Virus record (IMG/VR): IMGVR_UViG_3300009103_000003
Span: 1 to 64,000 of that record
Direction: 5' to 3' (one strand)
Length of the DNA: 64,000 nucleotides
Source: a virus
The translations under genes were made by a program, and so were the position numbers. Of this stretch, positions 62,516 through 64,000 are shown piece by piece. A model generated the notes under the pieces. The model did no database searches. It saw nothing but the letters and a program-made list of their open reading frames with translations, and was not told the DNA's origin. Position 1 is the first letter of the stretch. The number at the start of each line of letters is the position of its first letter.

Positions 62516-62539
62516 CATACCCTCCTTGTATGAAGTAGA

Positions 62540-62591
62540 CTGGGAAAGGCGCACCGGCCCCCCGAAAGAGACCGGTGAGCGCCTCGCCCAG
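62540..62591 (-). promoter_or_regulatory. Three-part hairpin between the SSB and polymerase genes
   Basis: The arms CTGGG/CCCAG (62540-62544 with 62587-62591), AGGCG/CGCCT and CACCGG/CCGGTG form one stem with small internal loops. It lacks a downstream U-run, so it is not a typical terminator. It could weaken transcription, protect an RNA end, or be an RNA processing site that sets unequal amounts of SSB and polymerase. Confidence 0.55.
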
Positions 62592-62606
62592 TAACTGTTA
62601 ATTCAT

Positions 62607-63758
62607 TTAGAAGGGGATACTGTCGTCATCCTCTTCATCGTGCTTTGTAAGAAAGAACTCTTCCAAAGTTGCCTGAGCGGCATCATCGAATGGATTTTCT
62701 ACGCCCATGATTTTCGCTTGTTCTTCGAGGTCCATTTTCCCCAGGAACTTGTCGAAATCAAATCGTTTGAGCATCCAGTCTTTGACTTCAACGGAGTTGT
62801 CGGCAGGACCGAACTTCAGCACTTCGATAGCCTGACCCTTTCCTGCGGGAACCGCACGAATAACTAGGTCAAGTGGCGCAGAGGCATCAATACGCTGCGC
62901 TTTACCGCAACCATCAACCCAATCACCTTTATAACCGTCCTGCTTTACGCACTCATACATTTGTACTGCTCGAACATTGCTGTCGCAATGAGGGCAGGCC
63001 ACGTTCTGGTTTCTTAGGGTATGCTCACTATCACGATCAATAGTATCTTCACGGTGGTCCGCGATGACCTCATTGCATTCAGGGCATGCATATGCATACA
63101 CGCTGATCTCACCTTCGTTACAGTTTGCACACTTGTCGGAAAGCCCCATGAGTGTGTTCATGAAGTTCTTATGTGCCCACGGGCTGAGCGACCAGTGCAG
63201 CTTCCTACCAAAAACCTTGTCGTACTTTTGGTACTCAACAGGATCTAGGCTTCGGCCATGCTTGTCTGCTCCAAGAGAGCGCTCATATACGTGGTACTCC
63301 CGGTTGGCTCGTGACATCTTGGGAACCTTATAGTGGTCCTCAAGTACACACACGGTTGTGGCCAATTTCTCATCAAGAGACAACCAATCCCCGTTACCGT
63401 TTTCGAGAGCAAAATGGTTCAAGCAACAAGGCAGATCACGTTCAGTGAAATCCCCATGCCCGTCACCCCAATAGTTGGCAATAATCTGCCGCTTACCCTT
63501 CGGGGTAGTAATCCACTTGTATCGGTAAGAATACCAACCACCGTTTGTGGGCTCTGGAATTAGGCGGATTCTGGTAGGCGTGGACGTAGGATTGAAATAC
63601 TCCATCCGTTGTTTCCATGCTGGGGGCTCGTAAGAATCCCCACCACCGCCACCACCAAAATTACTTCCCTGGCTAGGCTTAGTTTGCTTTAGAAGACGTT
63701 GCCGCTGCTCGGCCTGCATCTTCTTGTACTCATCATTGTAGTTGATTTTATCACTCAT
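62607..63758 (-). CDS. Single-stranded DNA-binding protein, gp32-like, with SSB-type acidic tail
   Basis: A protein of 383 residues. A basic, Gly-rich start (TKPSQGSNFGGGGGG) precedes a core with aromatic strands (YSYRYKWITTPKGKRQIIAN). Two CxxC pairs, CANCNEGEISVYAYACPEC, and a third, ACPHC, lie at about 215-270 and probably bind zinc. The end, DEEDDDSIPF, closely matches the D-D-D-I-P-F tip of bacterial SSB, which recruits partner enzymes. The protein would coat single strands at the fork for the polymerase and primase next to it. It overlaps the primase gene by 8 bases. Confidence 0.75.
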   Translation of the reverse strand: MSDKINYNDEYKKMQAEQRQRLLKQTKPSQGSNFGGGGGGDSYEPPAWKQRMEYFNPTSTPTRIRLIPEPTNGGWYSYRYKWITTPKGKRQIIANYWGDGHGDFTERDLPCCLNHFALENGNGDWLSLDEKLATTVCVLEDHYKVPKMSRANREYHVYERSLGADKHGRSLDPVEYQKYDKVFGRKLHWSLSPWAHKNFMNTLMGLSDKCANCNEGEISVYAYACPECNEVIADHREDTIDRDSEHTLRNQNVACPHCDSNVRAVQMYECVKQDGYKGDWVDGCGKAQRIDASAPLDLVIRAVPAGKGQAIEVLKFGPADNSVEVKDWMLKRFDFDKFLGKMDLEEQAKIMGVENPFDDAAQATLEEFFLTKHDEEDDDSIPF

Positions 63759-64000
63759 AATAAAAGGATCTCCTCCAGTTAATCGGTGTTAATGCTGTCT
63801 CTATCGCAGCGTGCACCTGTTGCATTGTTAAGTCGTCGGGTGACTTGTCATTGTGGTCCCTATAATTAGCTACACATGTCTCTACTCCCGCCAACTGCTC
63901 ACTAGTTATCCGGTGCGTTGCCTTTCGTCCAGCCGCATCGTTGTCAAGAAACAACACAACACTATTTGCTATTCGAGATAGTAGTGCTTCCTGTTCCCTG
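63751..64000 (-). CDS. TOPRIM-domain DNA primase, C-terminal end (cut by window)
   Basis: The frame is open to base 64000, so at least 82 residues at the C-terminal end are present and the N-terminus lies beyond. The start of the visible part, REQEALLSRIAN followed by VVLFLDNDAAGRKATHRI, has the TOPRIM D-x-D-x-A-G pattern of primases (the second metal-binding site). It ends NWRRSFYYE. The active TOPRIM fold suggests a DnaG-type primase or the primase half of a primase-helicase. It precedes SSB and polymerase in the same operon. Confidence 0.8.
   Translation of the reverse strand, partial: REQEALLSRIANSVVLFLDNDAAGRKATHRITSEQLAGVETCVANYRDHNDKSPDDLTMQQVHAAIETALTPINWRRSFYYE

Overview
The window is part of the genome of a large tailed bacteriophage with a contractile-type tail, or of a closely related provirus. 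The support is a gp25-like wedge protein followed by a baseplate J-like protein, a hub-like protein, tail fibres and a tailspike, an endolysin, and a phage replication and recombination set. Genes are packed with overlapping ATGA/TAATG junctions and strong AGGAGG-type ribosome binding sites. No gene-free stretch longer than about 130 bases was found, and no tRNA, rRNA, CRISPR, insertion sequence or integrase was seen. A candidate spanin pair suggests, but does not prove, a diderm host. The host cannot be named from the sequence. Capsid, terminase, tail tube, sheath and tape-measure genes are not visible and presumably lie to the left.

Left and centre (1-51666, all + strand) form the late or virion block. 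It opens with a proline-rich protein cut by the window edge, a CHAP endolysin (1349-2020), a histone H1-like peptide, uncharacterised structural proteins, a possible spanin pair (5771-6585) and a 1180-residue hub-like protein (6586-10128). Next is an unusual cluster (10394-20229). It holds five cationic Gly/Ala-rich proteins, four of which share an E-K-x-A motif ahead of hydrophobic Gly/Ala stretches. With them are a sigma-70-type factor (11385-12275), a transglutaminase-like protein and two beta-sandwich proteins. From 20535 to 51666 lie the baseplate and adsorption genes, including proteins of 2364, 2177, 1462 and 2522 residues.

A near-perfect bidirectional hairpin terminator (51684-51715) separates this block from the right part (51746-64000), which is entirely on the - strand. 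Read in its own direction (right to left), that block encodes: a TOPRIM primase end (cut by the window); a single-stranded-DNA-binding protein with an SSB-type acidic tail; a family A DNA polymerase with proofreading; a tiny zinc ribbon; several small phage proteins; a Dam-like adenine methyltransferase; a 22-residue membrane peptide; a GIY-YIG protein; a RecA-like protein with altered nucleotide-binding motifs; two PD-(D/E)XK nucleases (one Cas4-like, with four cysteines); a RusA-like resolvase; and an AT-hook protein. A hairpin terminator with a UUCG loop follows the AT-hook gene. Beyond it are a zinc-finger peptide, a winged-helix regulator and a small membrane protein.

Taken together, the right block would replicate the DNA and process recombination intermediates. 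The phage sigma factor would help switch the host polymerase to late genes. The left block would build the baseplate and fibres and lyse the cell. The least explained parts are the E-K-x-A protein cluster, the degenerate RecA-like protein and the domains shared among the giant tail proteins.
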